64,000 nucleotides of DNA from Paraphaeosphaeria minitans (lineage: Eukaryota > Ascomycota > Dothideomycetes > Pleosporales > Didymosphaeriaceae): contig WJXW01000015.1 of the NCBI GenBank assembly GCA_015832175.1, positions 1,116,001 through 1,180,000 of the forward strand, in the 5' to 3' direction. The translations under genes and the position numbers were made by a program. Shown piece after piece: positions 20,870-31,200 of this stretch (the stretch's first letter is position 1; each line of letters begins with the position of its first letter). The notes beneath the pieces are model-generated. The model was given only the letters and a program-made list of their open reading frames with translations, was not told the DNA's origin and did no database searches.

Positions 20870-21778
20870 ATGCCTGACGTCGTTCTTGTCTTTTCTATCA
20901 CTTGCTTTGCCGTTGGACTCATGTTCAGCGCTCTGGTCACGTATCGAGATTTTCGAGCTCTTAGAGAGAGACAGCGTTTCACGAGTGTTCCGTGGCAGAT
21001 CACGCTGGTGACTTTTGATCTCCTTCAAGATGGTTTACTTATGTGCTGTCTCAGGTTGACGATCTTCATTATGGAAAGTCAAAGGCTCAATTGTGCGGAG
21101 TTCATCGTTTTGTCGACTGTCCAATCCATGTCAGTGACCAATGTGAGGTGCCTCGTCCATTCCACGGAATATACTAATCGGATAGCTTTCACGTCTTCTG
21201 CAACCTCTACCCGTCCATTCCTTCGTAAAATTGCCGGCATACGCAATACTGGTAGCCTTAATTACGATCAATGCAGTGGCCTATTCACAAGCGTAAGAAA
21301 CCCTCCATTTCGGTGACATCTACTCATTCAACCCAGTGATGTAATCAATACCTCGGTCTACGAGTCTGTTATTCTTACGGCCATAGCTGCTTTTTCACTT
21401 CTTTCTTGGGGCATCGCATGGCGTCAACGTCGTCTTCACCACTCGTCAGGAGCCAACCCAAACCGAGATGTGATATGCTTCTTCACGGCATTGGTTGTGT
21501 TTAGCGCTCTCGCAACCCTGTTCACTCTCGTGGGCGCTGTCACAGTGGTCATTTTTGGGAGAACAGAGAGTGAAAACGGCTATCGGCTTCGCTTCGCGAT
21601 TCTCACTGTACGCTATAGAGCCAGCTTGATGATATGAACTAACGCGCCGCAGGTATGTGCAGGCGTCCAGGCATTGGGTATATTTTGCTTCGTTCTAGAT
21701 GCAACAGAGCGCTATGTGTCATTGATGATGAGTTCTTCATTGATCGAATTGACGGGGAGTCAACCATCAACGCAATAG
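20870..21778 (+). CDS. Polytopic membrane protein (258 aa), four exons
   Basis: Exons are 20870-21142, 21186-21292, 21337-21607 and 21653-21778. The three introns (43, 44 and 45 nt) have GTGAGG, GTAAGA and GTACGC donors and ATAG, CCAG and GCAG acceptors; ACTAATC and ACTAACG serve as branch sites in introns 1 and 3. The frame is maintained at every junction. Splicing gives about six hydrophobic segments: VVLVFSITCFAVGLMFSALV (residues 4-23), a helix near 42-60, AYAILVALITINAVAYS, VILTAIAAFSLLSWGIAW, CFFTALVVFSALATLFTLVG and GVQALGIFCFVL near the C-terminus. No signal peptide. Each unspliced frame ends within or just after an intron, while the spliced hydrophobic pattern is coherent. Family not recognised; possibly a fungal multi-helix orphan of the plasma or endomembrane. 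Confidence 0.75.
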
Positions 21779-22534
21779 GCGTATTGGGTACTTTGGTGTG
21801 ACAATGCTAGCTATTGATCAGAGCTGCCATTATGGCCCGACAAAGTCTTGATCTTGATTGCTAAGTGCTCGAGGATCAATTTGGATGCAGTGATGACCTA
21901 CAGGTCGACTCGTGTCCGATGCGTACGGCGCCCGAGGCATAGCCACCGGACGCTCTGGGCATGCATATGCAGCCCGACGCAGCTTCAACGCCACGGATGT
22001 GTCACCATGCTAAGCATCCCCCGCAAAATGGCGCCGATCCGGATGTTTCACTCATCCTGTAGATCGGATGTCTATCATCCTATTTGCTTATAGATCAGAC
22101 GACGAAGCTGCTATGACTTACCTCATAACGCTAAAGACATAAGCAGGAATAAGAAGCAACGCTCCTTCCCTATGAATAAGCACAGACTTGAGATCAGATT
22201 TCGCTTCCTGCTGAGGCGAAAGCATCAGGATTCCACTGCGAGGGGACTGTTGATCGGGTGCGAGCAGGCATATGCCCCGTGGTTCTTCACCTTCACAAGG
22301 CCCCTGTATTCTCGGCAGCCCGGGTGATTGTAGCCCGGGTGATTGTATCACTCTAAGAGTCGTGGGATAATCACAAGGATGATAGTAAGAGGTTATGGAA
22401 TGCATACGAATCAACGCTTGTCTCCGACACAGATAGATTCATGTACTCCGATGCATTTACTTGAGCCTCCACCCAAGGCCTAGTACTCTTTCCTTCCTAT
22501 TACTTTTCGGTGCCGCTCATACACACTTCCCATT
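21779..22534. other. Intergenic; no gene seen
   Basis: Contains a short direct duplication, GTGATTGTA with flanking AGCCCGG, near 22,317-22,350. The interval separates two plus-strand genes. Short frames only. Confidence 0.35.
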
Positions 22535-23668
22535 ATGCGCGCATCAATCTACTACGGGACAGCAGCTCTTGCTACATTGGCCTGCGCCAGCCCAACAAGC
22601 TCGTTGTCTCCTCCATATCACGAAAGAAATGAGCATAAAGGGGGATCTTACTGGGAAGGCGATAGCTTCAAAGACCTTTCGCCATATCTCCCCGACGGTC
22701 TTCCGACCCCTTCCATTGAACAGATCAACGAGATTCAATCACGAGCCCACGGCACGCTTCCCAACACCACCCTACCCTCGCAACTTAGCAATGACGGCAT
22801 TACAAACTTCAAGCTCATCGCCTTCAATGAACTTTTTGAAGTTGTCTTCTTCTTCGAGCTTCTCCAGAACATCACCAACAACGTCGATGGTTACGAACTT
22901 GGCGAGGCACGCGACGAGATCCTCGAGGACCTCACTGTCATTCTTGCCGTGGAGGAGCTCCACGCTCTCGGTGCCAACGCTATCCTCCGAGAGAATGGTG
23001 TTGATCCAATCGAACCCTGCAGGTACAACTTTCCTGTCAGCGACTACAAGGCCGCCATTACACTCGCTGCTACTTTCACCGATGTCGTCCTCGGCGCACT
23101 ACAGGATATGAACAATATCTTCGCCCAGAACGCTGAGAACGGCCCTGTGCGCCTCATTTCCTCTGTCATTGGGAATGAAGGCGAGCAAGAAAGCCTCTTC
23201 CGCATCATCCAGAAAAAAACTACGCCAGCTCAGCCTTTTCTTACCACGTCAACACGCGAATTTGCGTTTACTGCGGTCAACAGCCTTGTTGTGCCTGGAA
23301 GCTGCCCGAACATTGGGGAGATTCCGCTGCAGATCTTCAAGCCTCTAAACGTCCTTACACAGGACATTGGGCCCATGACCAAGGAGATACAATTCAGCTT
23401 CTCGCTGCAGGATGCTGATGTCGACCTAGACGCCTTGTCCTTGGTATTGATTAATGCGCAGAATAAGCCAATCGTGAAGAAGCTTGAGAATATTGAGGTC
23501 GACCACGATCACGGAGTGGCCACTTTCGCGGCCGACTGCGCCTTCAACGAGTCCCTATTCTACGGTCTCACTTTCACGGCTGTCACGCACAGTGCATCCT
23601 TCTTCAAAGATGCGGGTGATGTTGCAAAGAAGACAATCTTTGGCCCTGGACTCATTGAGATCGACTGA
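22535..23668 (+). CDS. Secreted LsdA/Rds1-like protein (ferritin-like fold)
   Basis: Single exon, 377 aa. An N-terminal signal peptide (IYYGTAALATLACASPTS) is followed by a propeptide-like segment. Residues 85-260 form the helical ferritin-like region: NFKLIAFNELFEVVFFFELL, AVEELHALGANAILRENG with the typical E..H pair, PCRYNFPVSDYKAAITLAAT, LISSVIGNEGEQESLF with E...E..Q, and FVVPGSC-like VVPGSCPNIGEIPL. The rest is a beta-rich C-terminal half. Family members in fungi are called late sexual development protein or Rds1 and are associated with stress and sexual stages; the enzyme activity, if any, is unknown to me. N-glycosylation sites (NTT, NIT) fit secretion. Intact. A paralogue sits at 38,523-40,306 on the other strand. 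Confidence 0.8.
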   Translation: MRASIYYGTAALATLACASPTSSLSPPYHERNEHKGGSYWEGDSFKDLSPYLPDGLPTPSIEQINEIQSRAHGTLPNTTLPSQLSNDGITNFKLIAFNELFEVVFFFELLQNITNNVDGYELGEARDEILEDLTVILAVEELHALGANAILRENGVDPIEPCRYNFPVSDYKAAITLAATFTDVVLGALQDMNNIFAQNAENGPVRLISSVIGNEGEQESLFRIIQKKTTPAQPFLTTSTREFAFTAVNSLVVPGSCPNIGEIPLQIFKPLNVLTQDIGPMTKEIQFSFSLQDADVDLDALSLVLINAQNKPIVKKLENIEVDHDHGVATFAADCAFNESLFYGLTFTAVTHSASFFKDAGDVAKKTIFGPGLIEID

Positions 23669-25223
23669 AATATTTGGCGGCCTAGGTAGCTTCTCCTAGC
23701 GTTCTGAAGATGACATCTGGGATTGGATACAAATGAATGTGTCTTGAATGCTTGGCGCTTCTCTGTTATTCACGAACATGGACAAGACTCAGTTTTCGAT
23801 GCGTACACAATCTTGGAGACTGCGTTAAGTCTCGTGCTTAATCATTTGTACGGATTAAGCGTCGTACGGCTATGATCGTACGGAAACTTACTTCGATAAC
23901 TTAAGGTTCACTAACTTACCTAATATCTTTTGCTTTGTAAGAATATCCAAATTCAAATCACGCGCTTGTCGCCCAAATAGGATCCTACCACTATTCTACT
24001 TATCGAACCGGAAATAAATGCCCAGCGATTAGAAATTCATATCCTATTAGATATCACCAGTAATTACTAGCTTTTCATGAGCGCTGTGAGGTCCTGCATG
24101 AATGTCTTATTCCTCTTTACCCCCTTCTTGATGACCTTCTTGCCCATCGTAGCCCACTGTTGCAAGACTCCCAACAACTTTTCCTTCTTCTAGCGCTTCT
24201 ACTCTTGCTTCCAGTTCCTGAATCCTAATTATGGCCGTTGATAGAGCCAAGGATTCCTAAATGGACGTGAGACCTGCTCATTTTGTCAAGCATTGTAGAG
24301 GCTGACTGTTTTGGAACCCTTTCCCTCAACAATGCGTCCGGCGTAGTCCGAGTGCGAATCTTCGAAGTGAACTCGCCTTTTATTAGAGCGATCTGCATAT
24401 TGACCGCCCTGGCGCATGGGGCGTGGCTGCAATGGCACACGGCCATGCGGATTTGCCCACGCTGAGGCTGGCTGCCATGATGGTAGGTAAGCGCGTGGTG
24501 GAAGTACACAAATTGTCACTAACCTGACTTTGCTCGTCTCGGCATGTCCCTTCTTTGGACATTCTCACATCTTATACACCATCGTAGAGTGCTGTCCTCA
24601 ATGGTATCGAAGGATTCGGCGGAAATTTTCGACGTGGGTGGTTAGGGATGCTCTAAAGCTGGTGACGAAGTCGGAAGAAGTGAATGAAGCGAAGTGGAAG
24701 GTACGTCTTTTTTCTTCCCCTGCTACGGCGGCGGAGAGAGCAAGGCACACACGATGGACTCCACAGACGTAGACTCAGCTGCTGCCTTCCGTTCATACAT
24801 ACCCCCTGCGCGACGCAACTACGCTAAAGCAATACTGCGCCACATACGACGAGCGCACTGGTCGCTAGTGAAATCGCAACAACTCCTCCTTCCCACCTTG
24901 TCTTCCCGCTGCAAGGCACGGGTACGCGAGACTGCCACCCGTCCGCCACAGTGTCACTAGCGCCAGCTACGCCGCCCGTTGGCATGGAGGATCCGTGCGG
25001 AGTACAAAATCGTGAACCATCCAGCCAGGCATGGGGGCATCTCCCATCCTGAGCTCGAACGAATGCGAGCCTTGGACGATCTCGATATGTACGCTTCGGT
25101 CATAGATCTTTTGACGCCTTCAAGCCAGGGCTCTTGAGTCATATCAGCGGAAGGGCAACCGCAAACCCAGGCCGTTTCCGACCCACAGCGGCACTGTTGC
25201 ACTAGGAATCGGCCGTGACGACC
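23669..25223. other. No firm gene; one coiled-coil-like remnant
   Basis: On the minus strand from about 24,290 down to 24,069, one frame reads IIRIQELEARVEALEEGK and a neighbouring frame reads QQWATMGKKVIKKGVKRNK, ending at a TAG. This resembles the coiled-coil, Lys-rich tail common in fungal DNA-transposon or regulatory proteins, split by a frameshift. The 24,530-24,960 region has short plus frames of no clear origin. Confidence 0.3.
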
Positions 25224-25799
25224 TCACTGGGGCTTTGAGATGTCCAGAAAGCCTTTTCGGATGGCGCAGAGGAAGCAGGAGCGTAATCCAAGAGTTTTCT
25301 TCGCACGCTCCATTGGACACCTTTCCTCTATCATGATTCTCAGCCTTCTCATCGGGTTCCTTTCTTGCTTCGCGAGCGAGCGTGTTCTGAGCATTGTGCT
25401 CTTGTTCAATAATGCTTCCTGGCTTTGGAAGAACGAGCACGAGCGCTTCGGGGAGAGAACGGTGGATCTTGTCTTCAGTTGAGCGGCCCTATCAATAGCT
25501 GGAATAGTCGCTATCACGGTCGCTTGCTTCGCGAGCGAGCGTGTTCTGAGCATTGTGCTCTTGTTCAATAATGCTTCCTGGCTTTGGAAGAACGAGCACG
25601 AGCGCTTCGGGGAGAGAACGGTGGATCTTGTCTTCAGTTGAGCGGCCCTATCAATAGCTGGAATAGTCGCTATCACGGTCGCTTGCTTCGCGAGCGAGCG
25701 TGTTCTGAGCATTGTGCTCTTGTTCAATAATGCTTCCTGGCTTTGGAAGAACGAGCACGAGCGCTTCGGGGAGAGAACGGTGGATCTTGTCTTCAGCAT
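25224..25799 (-). CDS. Open frame with three 53-aa tandem repeats, uncertain
   Basis: An ATG at 25799 opens 191 codons whose body is three near-identical 53-residue repeats (LKTRSTVLSPKRSCSFFQSQ, ALLNKSTMLRTRSLAKQ, VIATIPAIDRAAQ). The repeats exist because the DNA repeats with a period divisible by three, so an open frame is expected here if one unit is open, and this is not proof of coding. The non-repeat tail (RNPMRRLRIMIEE) is unremarkable. Could be a genuine repeat protein or a passenger frame. Treat as low confidence. Confidence 0.3.
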   Translation of the reverse strand: MLKTRSTVLSPKRSCSFFQSQEALLNKSTMLRTRSLAKQATVIATIPAIDRAAQLKTRSTVLSPKRSCSFFQSQEALLNKSTMLRTRSLAKQATVIATIPAIDRAAQLKTRSTVLSPKRSCSFFQSQEALLNKSTMLRTRSLAKQERNPMRRLRIMIEERCPMERAKKTLGLRSCFLCAIRKGFLDISKPQ

Positions 25800-25846
25800 T
25801 TATTGAGCGGCCCTATCAATAGCTGGAATAGTCGCTATCACGGTCG
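25364..25846 (+). repeat. 159-bp tandem repeat, three copies
   Basis: Unit starts at 25364, 25523 and 25682 (CTTGCTTCGCGAGCGAGCG). Copies 1 and 2 look identical. Copy 3 carries a 6-nt insertion (CTTCAGCATTTATTG versus CTTCAGTTG) near its 3' side and ends about 25,846. Period is 159 = 3 x 53. Confidence 0.95.
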
Positions 25847-26986
25847 CATTAACCACAGACACTGAGCCCCAACCCTGTCATTTTGTGTAGCTATCAGCTA
25901 TTCGCCGGTGCGAATGTGAGTGTACTCTCGACCTCACTAAGTGTAGCTTACTTGCACGGCTTATGGCATCAAAGATTCGCGACGAGCTGTATGATGAGTT
26001 TACGGGAGCATCGTGTGGATGGCACCTGACGTTGCCTTATATATATTGTGCGGGACCACTTCCATCCCTTTGTTCCTTCTGCTTGTAGGCAGGGACGATT
26101 TCTTTTACGAGTATACATTACTCTCTCGCACTGCCATGGTGTCGATTGTGTCGTGGGCGCTGTAAACCACCTGGGCTCGGGAAAACCCATTCTGAATCGT
26201 GTGCGCACGTTACGACGGTCCGTCGCTGCTGGCAGCGTTATGTCAGATTCATGGAGCGACTGTTCAAATTAGGTTACCATTTGCCAACGTGCGAACAAGC
26301 GCGATCCGGCAGGACATTGTCTTGCTCACTGTGCTCAGCATTGACAACGGGACGCAGATCGTGAACTTCCAGGGTCAGAGGTCGCGACCTACTTGCATAC
26401 GGTCCGCTTCGATAAAGAAAGGCGGCGGAGCAGCGACATCACCACGGATGGGCCGAAATTAAGAGAAAATGCCTTAAACAGGGAGCTAGAGGCAATGGCA
26501 TCCCAAAGGAGGTGAACAAGGAGGTAGACTGGGGCCTCAGACCGTCTCATTAATGCTCGTATGTCTCTCAAACAGAGCACTGACGCAGTTAGGGTGGTGA
26601 GGCGCGGGTTTGTCTTGTGATAGGACTTCCTCCGCCAGTCGACTGGGTAGATCCTGCCGCTCTTCATGCGTCCGGGTCATGCAGCCTGGTGTCTGTGCGA
26701 ATAACCATGGGGCCAGTCTCAACGTCCTAGCATGGTGGCTTGCGCCAGTATTATTGGCGGCAAGGGATGAGGCATATAAGGTCACTACGATTCCATCCTG
26801 GTTCGGGTCTATTCAACGACACGTTCTCCTATCTTCTGCTTCGTCAGCTGCACCTTTTCCGCCATCGAGGGTTCTACGTTCCCAACTCAGTCGACGCTAT
26901 ACCACCAGCAAGAATACAGCATGGTCGAGGTACGTCAACGATGTTCAATCAGATACTAGTATCGATGCTGAAGGAGTACCTAGGCC
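25847..26986. other. No supportable gene
   Basis: Overlapping short frames on both strands around 26,390-26,990 with no recognisable motif. The plus-strand gene starting at 26987 may have an undetected upstream exon here, since GTACGTCAACG just after ATGGTCGAG (about 26,931) is a donor-like site. Confidence 0.3.
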
Positions 26987-27855
26987 ATGGACGTGACGAG
27001 CCGGAACTGTCTCTCTGAATCCGAAGGAGCTGTTTTCTCGAGTTCTAGGGAGACATTGCCTGACAATAATTCCGCGGAGGCGCAAGCAGCAAATATCTTG
27101 TGCGCATTTGGGATCTGCACGGTGAGACAAGCCGACGCAAATGCTAGTCCGACTGTGGAGCTATGTCTTCCAAAGCACGCTGGGGAATCCACTGCTTCTC
27201 AAACGGGAGGCGATGTCGGTCAAGCCATGGGACCGGCACCAGAGCCAGAAGGGTCGGAAGCAAGCCGTAGCATGCCAAGCGTGAAGCAGGAAACCTCAGG
27301 TACCTCTCTTACTTCCGGTTGGCAGCAAGAACACTAACATATGAACAAGACATGCCTATTCCGGTCTATGAATCCGATGAGACCTCTGATACCAGCACCA
27401 TTGGTGACAATGGCGATCACCCCATTGTGATTAGTGATGACGAAATGAACTCAGACCATGAACGTTGCAGCAAAATGGATGCAAAGAAGACGATCACGAA
27501 AGGCCCGCACGCAAGGGAAAGACCTTTCGCGCATGAACTACCTAGTACGTCATTACTAAGTGCTTTCGGAACCTGGCTTACGCTATCATGTGCGGTAGTA
27601 AACATAGCTGCGTTATTCGCTCACTTTGGCTGCAAATTTGACGATGCCGAAAAGCGTGTCCGCGATATCATGAGTTATCTAGCAGCCTTAGATGATCGGT
27701 TCGAGGAGCTAAGAAGAAAAGCTAATAAAGACACGTATACTATTCGGAAACTCCAAGACGAAGTCAACTGGCTAAAGAGGAGAAGAAATGAAATTGAAGG
27801 TGTCAGACCTGGACAAAGGGATCATGAATCTAGAAAGAGAGTACGCAGAGCTTGA
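26987..27855 (+). CDS. Hypothetical coiled-coil protein, two exons
   Basis: An ATG at 26987 in good context (GCCATGGAC). Exon 1 is 26987-27299, a 50-nt intron (GTACCT, branch CACTAAC, acceptor ACAAG) follows, and exon 2 is 27350-27855, 272 aa in total. The N-terminal 140 residues are polar and acidic (PVYESDETSDTSTIGDNGDH, VISDDE). Next is a hydrophobic segment near residue 190 (LTLSCAVVNIAALFAHFG), then a coiled coil (LDDRFEELRRKANKD, TIRKLQDEVNWLKRRR). The frame then ends in a basic, non-heptad tail. A neighbouring frame at 27,793-27,916 continues a coiled coil (DKGIMNLEREYAELEAG), so a frameshift near 27,772-27,795 may have truncated the protein. Function unknown. Confidence 0.5.
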
Positions 27856-28879
27856 AGCTGGGAACGGCGTAACAGACACAGAAGCTTTGTCTTTGGAGCA
27901 TCGTCAGATAGAATGAGGAGTGGAATGATAAGGGTAGAGAGGTACGTAGAGTGGGTGGAGTGGAAGAAACCCTCTCTCTACAATCCCCAAGCATAGCAGC
28001 TTCGTAGGGTGTATCCAGGTAGAAAGGGGCACAATCATGTTAACCGCAATTCTGTTATAAGGTGCATAGGTAGATCCTATAGTAGTCAAGTGTACATATT
28101 GACAAGTACTCGAGTGGCGTCGACCCGCAGAGTGAGGTGCTAGGGTCGTTCGCGTGAGTCTTTGAAGCAAGCAGTCGTCAAATCACGTCAAGAGGTACGA
28201 AGACCCGTTTCTTGCAACATCATATATTACGACTCTCTTGCTGCTTCATGGGATTTCGGCAGACGTTCTGCAGCACGCGTCCCAAATACAATGACCTTAT
28301 GCACCATACACGTCGCTAATCGAGAAAAAAAAATACAACGTAGAAGGAGCATTCTACTACCAGAAACCCCATATCCCGTGATAGATAACAGGTGCGGCAA
28401 ATGGCGCACCCCAACACAACTCCTTTCGAAATCGCCCAGCCAACGGTCTCCCGCTCGTGCGAACGATGTCTGCCAACAGGTATACCTTCCTCCGTCACAA
28501 GCAAGGTGCTCACGAAGTCGGAATCAGCCAGGCAAACGCTTCGCATCCACTGCCCCCCACGCTGCGAAACCTGTAGGGCGGTATTCCTCTGCTGACTCTC
28601 CAATTCCGGGGCCGAAACGTAGCACGTAGGTACTGGATTGTGGCGATGGATCATTCAACCGCAGCTACTAGGTCGCTCGAAGATGGCCTGTCCTAGATTT
28701 CAGTGTCGCGACTTCTTCGCCCTGAGCAGTCAGACGGACGTTCAAGGCGGTCACTAGGCCATCTCTACCTCACTTTTTGAACATTCGACTGCATCTATGC
28801 CCTATCCGCTAAAGGAGGCCTTCCTTGTCGACATCAAGCGCCCACTTGTGGAAGACGCCATCGGGTAGAAGGTGCAACA
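27856..28879. other. No supportable gene
   Basis: Short frames only. The right edge is the presumed 3' end of the kinase-like pseudogene (minus strand). Confidence 0.35.
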
Positions 28880-30853
28880 GCGCCATCACCTACATCGCGT
28901 CGACTGGGCCATGCCGTTCCACTCAAATATCGCCCGTACTATCTCCTGCGTGCAGGCAGGACGCTTGGCCTGTCCTTGCTTGGACAAGCTTCCCGTCGGC
29001 TTCCTTTTTCAGTTGGCCGAGACGACGCCTAGTATGGTCCGTTGCTCGACCTCTGCTCGCTCGAAGTCGATCACCATGACGTGGTCAGTCTCCTCGTTCC
29101 ACAGTATGTTGCGAGGCTCCAAGTCCTTGTGTAGCACCCACAGCCCATGGATCGCGTCGGCCGACTGTTTCACCTGCTCGTCGTCCAACGCTTTGTTCTC
29201 TGCCGTTAGATGTTGGCCGATGGGATGCCCTCTGAGGCCTAGAAACATCATATGCACAAGCTCGACGATCCCTTCGTAAAAGTAGAGCGTCGCCAGGTCG
29301 ATGTTTCCCAGGTGCACCGGCACGTGGATGCCCTGGATCGGCCGAAGCCGCTCGTAAATAGACGCCTCTCGTCGCAGGCGATCGGCGAAGTAGGCGGGTG
29401 TACACTTCGCCGCCACAGTGTATCTATGCGATCGCAGACGGACGCGGAAGAGCACCCCGCACGCTCCAGGCATGCTCACGGGTCGCAGTTCGTGTCCAGG
29501 TCGCCCGCAAGCTTTTGACGCATGAGGGCGAGGAACCTTGGTCGATCGATCTGATGCTTTCTCTCTCCGTGGAAGCTGGCGTTAGGACAGGATCTGTCAA
29601 GCACGCCGCCTTCGGCAAGACCGCGCAAGCAGTGCGGCGTGCAGTACTGCCCATTCTGTGTTCCTCGGCCACACCTGCGCCCGCCCCCGCTTGACGAACT
29701 ACCGGCAGTCCTCTGCGTGCGCGGCAGGTGCTGCAACGAGGACGCATGTCGACTCGGCGTGTCTAGATCCCGGCTCCAGTTCCTCGTCGCTCGCCTCACG
29801 CCGCCTCTCTATTTGCAAGCAGCGGGGCGAGCTATGCTTCGCTCCCTTGCCCCGGAGCTACACAGGCGACATGCGGAGGAAGCTATCGTCCTCCGGAGGC
29901 TGGCACTCCAACGACTACGTAGTGCTTTCGGGAATCGCATCCAGCAGCTTGTCGTACACCACCTCCCAGCTGCGCAACTGCGCCGCCGCCTCAGCTCGCC
30001 ACCGCTGGGACCGGGGCGGTTTCTTCAGCGCCTAGAGAGTAAAGGTCAACATCTGTCCCACCGCTGCTAAGTATAGCCGGTTCGCTCCCTCCGACTCGGC
30101 TAATCAACCTGTCGTCTTTCCCACGTCGCCCTTTGGCACCGAGTGGAAGTAGTGTACCGTCTTAGGATTGTCTCCCGTCCGCAGGAAGATATACGCTTCG
30201 CCTATGCATACGCACCCGAACTCCACTCCAATCCTGATCATGTAGGAGAACGCCTGGGTGATGACAGCAGCAATCAGCCGGCGGAAGCGGTCTCTCAGTG
30301 TCTCGTCTTCGTGGCACTGCACCACCTCATCGAGTACCATCTCGCCCAGCCCCTCGTAGATGTTGCCAAGCGGGAGCTTATGCTGCGCTTTGAATTCTTG
30401 AATGAAGGCTGCAACGCGATTCTGTGCGTTCCGGGTCGTGCCGGTGTTGTACACACAGAACTGGTCGACCCGAGGACGCGATGAGGCTGCTACTCTGGCG
30501 CGACCGGCGGCCTCCGCTTGGGTCGTGCCTGTCGAGCCCGACAACCCTAACGCTCTCGCTCTGGCCTGTAGGCGCGGTGGCTGCCGTTGCTTAGTCCCGG
30601 ACACCGTCAGCTGCTCCATGCCTTCGCCCAGCTGCGGTTTTGGGATGGCCGACAGTGCTGCCAACAGTATGGCGTAGACTGCGAACCCCATAGGGCGACA
30701 AGAGCCGCACTCGTGTAGCGTTGCTTGTGCGTACCGCGGTTGCAGATTGAGAAGCGTGATTTTGACGACTAGCAATGGGAAGCGCAGGGGTGGGTAAAGA
30801 CCTCTGTCGGGTTCGTCATGGATGGGATCGATTCGGGGTATGCGTACGGACAA
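28880..30853 (-). pseudogene. Fungal kinase-like multicopy-type gene, heavily broken
   Basis: Protein-like sequence runs from 30853 downward: LNLQPRYAQATLHECGSCRP, then AFIQEFKAQHKLPLGNIYEG, RDRFRRLIAAVITQAFSYMI and YFHSVPKGDVGKTTG. It continues past in-frame stops at 30106 (TGA), 30034, 29917 and 29860 (TAG), which all lie in one frame. Next a Cys-rich part (QYCTPHCLRGLAEGGVLD) appears in a shifted frame. A second shift near 29,479 leads into the kinase-like C-lobe: VAAKCTP, HKDLEPRNILWNEE (HRD-like loop) and MVIDFERAEV (DFG position is DFE). The last stop is at 29009, with residual similarity to about 28,880. The layout matches a fungal-specific kinase-like family I know from many genomes. 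It is clearly non-functional. Confidence 0.75.
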
Positions 30854-31006
30854 CGTTTTCGCTGCTGCGTCTCGACCGTGGAAGAGGCTCTTGGGCAGAC
30901 AGGATCACGGGTCGCTTTCCGGAAAGGCCAGTTGTGCTGGTAGAGTCGCATTCCGTATACGGATTCGAGATGTTGGTGTCGGCTTTTCGCTTCCCTAAAT
31001 CTGTTA

Positions 31007-31191
31007 GATGCATAATTCTGGGAAAGCTTGGCGCGCACCGTCGATTTTCCCCCCACCACACTAATTGTATAGAGCGTCGAAATTGGTAGATGCCGCGCCC
31101 GCCCCGCCCATGCGCCATTTACGGGTCAGGTAAGCTTGAGGTCGTAGATTCACGCGTATAAGGCTATACTGACTTTTTCTTGGTGTTGTAG
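31007..31191 (+). repeat. Left terminal inverted repeat with 5'-leader intron
   Basis: Pairs with 34271-34456 in inverted orientation. At 31130-31191 it contains a consensus intron (CAG then GTAAGC, ending GTTGTAG; 62 nt), ten bases before the ATG of the accessory gene. The repeat therefore probably carries the promoter, leader and leader intron of that gene. Confidence 0.75.
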
Positions 31192-31200
31192 CTATCAAAC

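Noticed and set aside
24225..24519. Overlapping minus-strand frames of 77-94 codons
   Set aside because: Three frames overlap with no motif, consistent with chance.
29009..29479. Calling the kinase-like frame a functional kinase
   Set aside because: The upstream part of the same protein is broken by four stops and two frameshifts.
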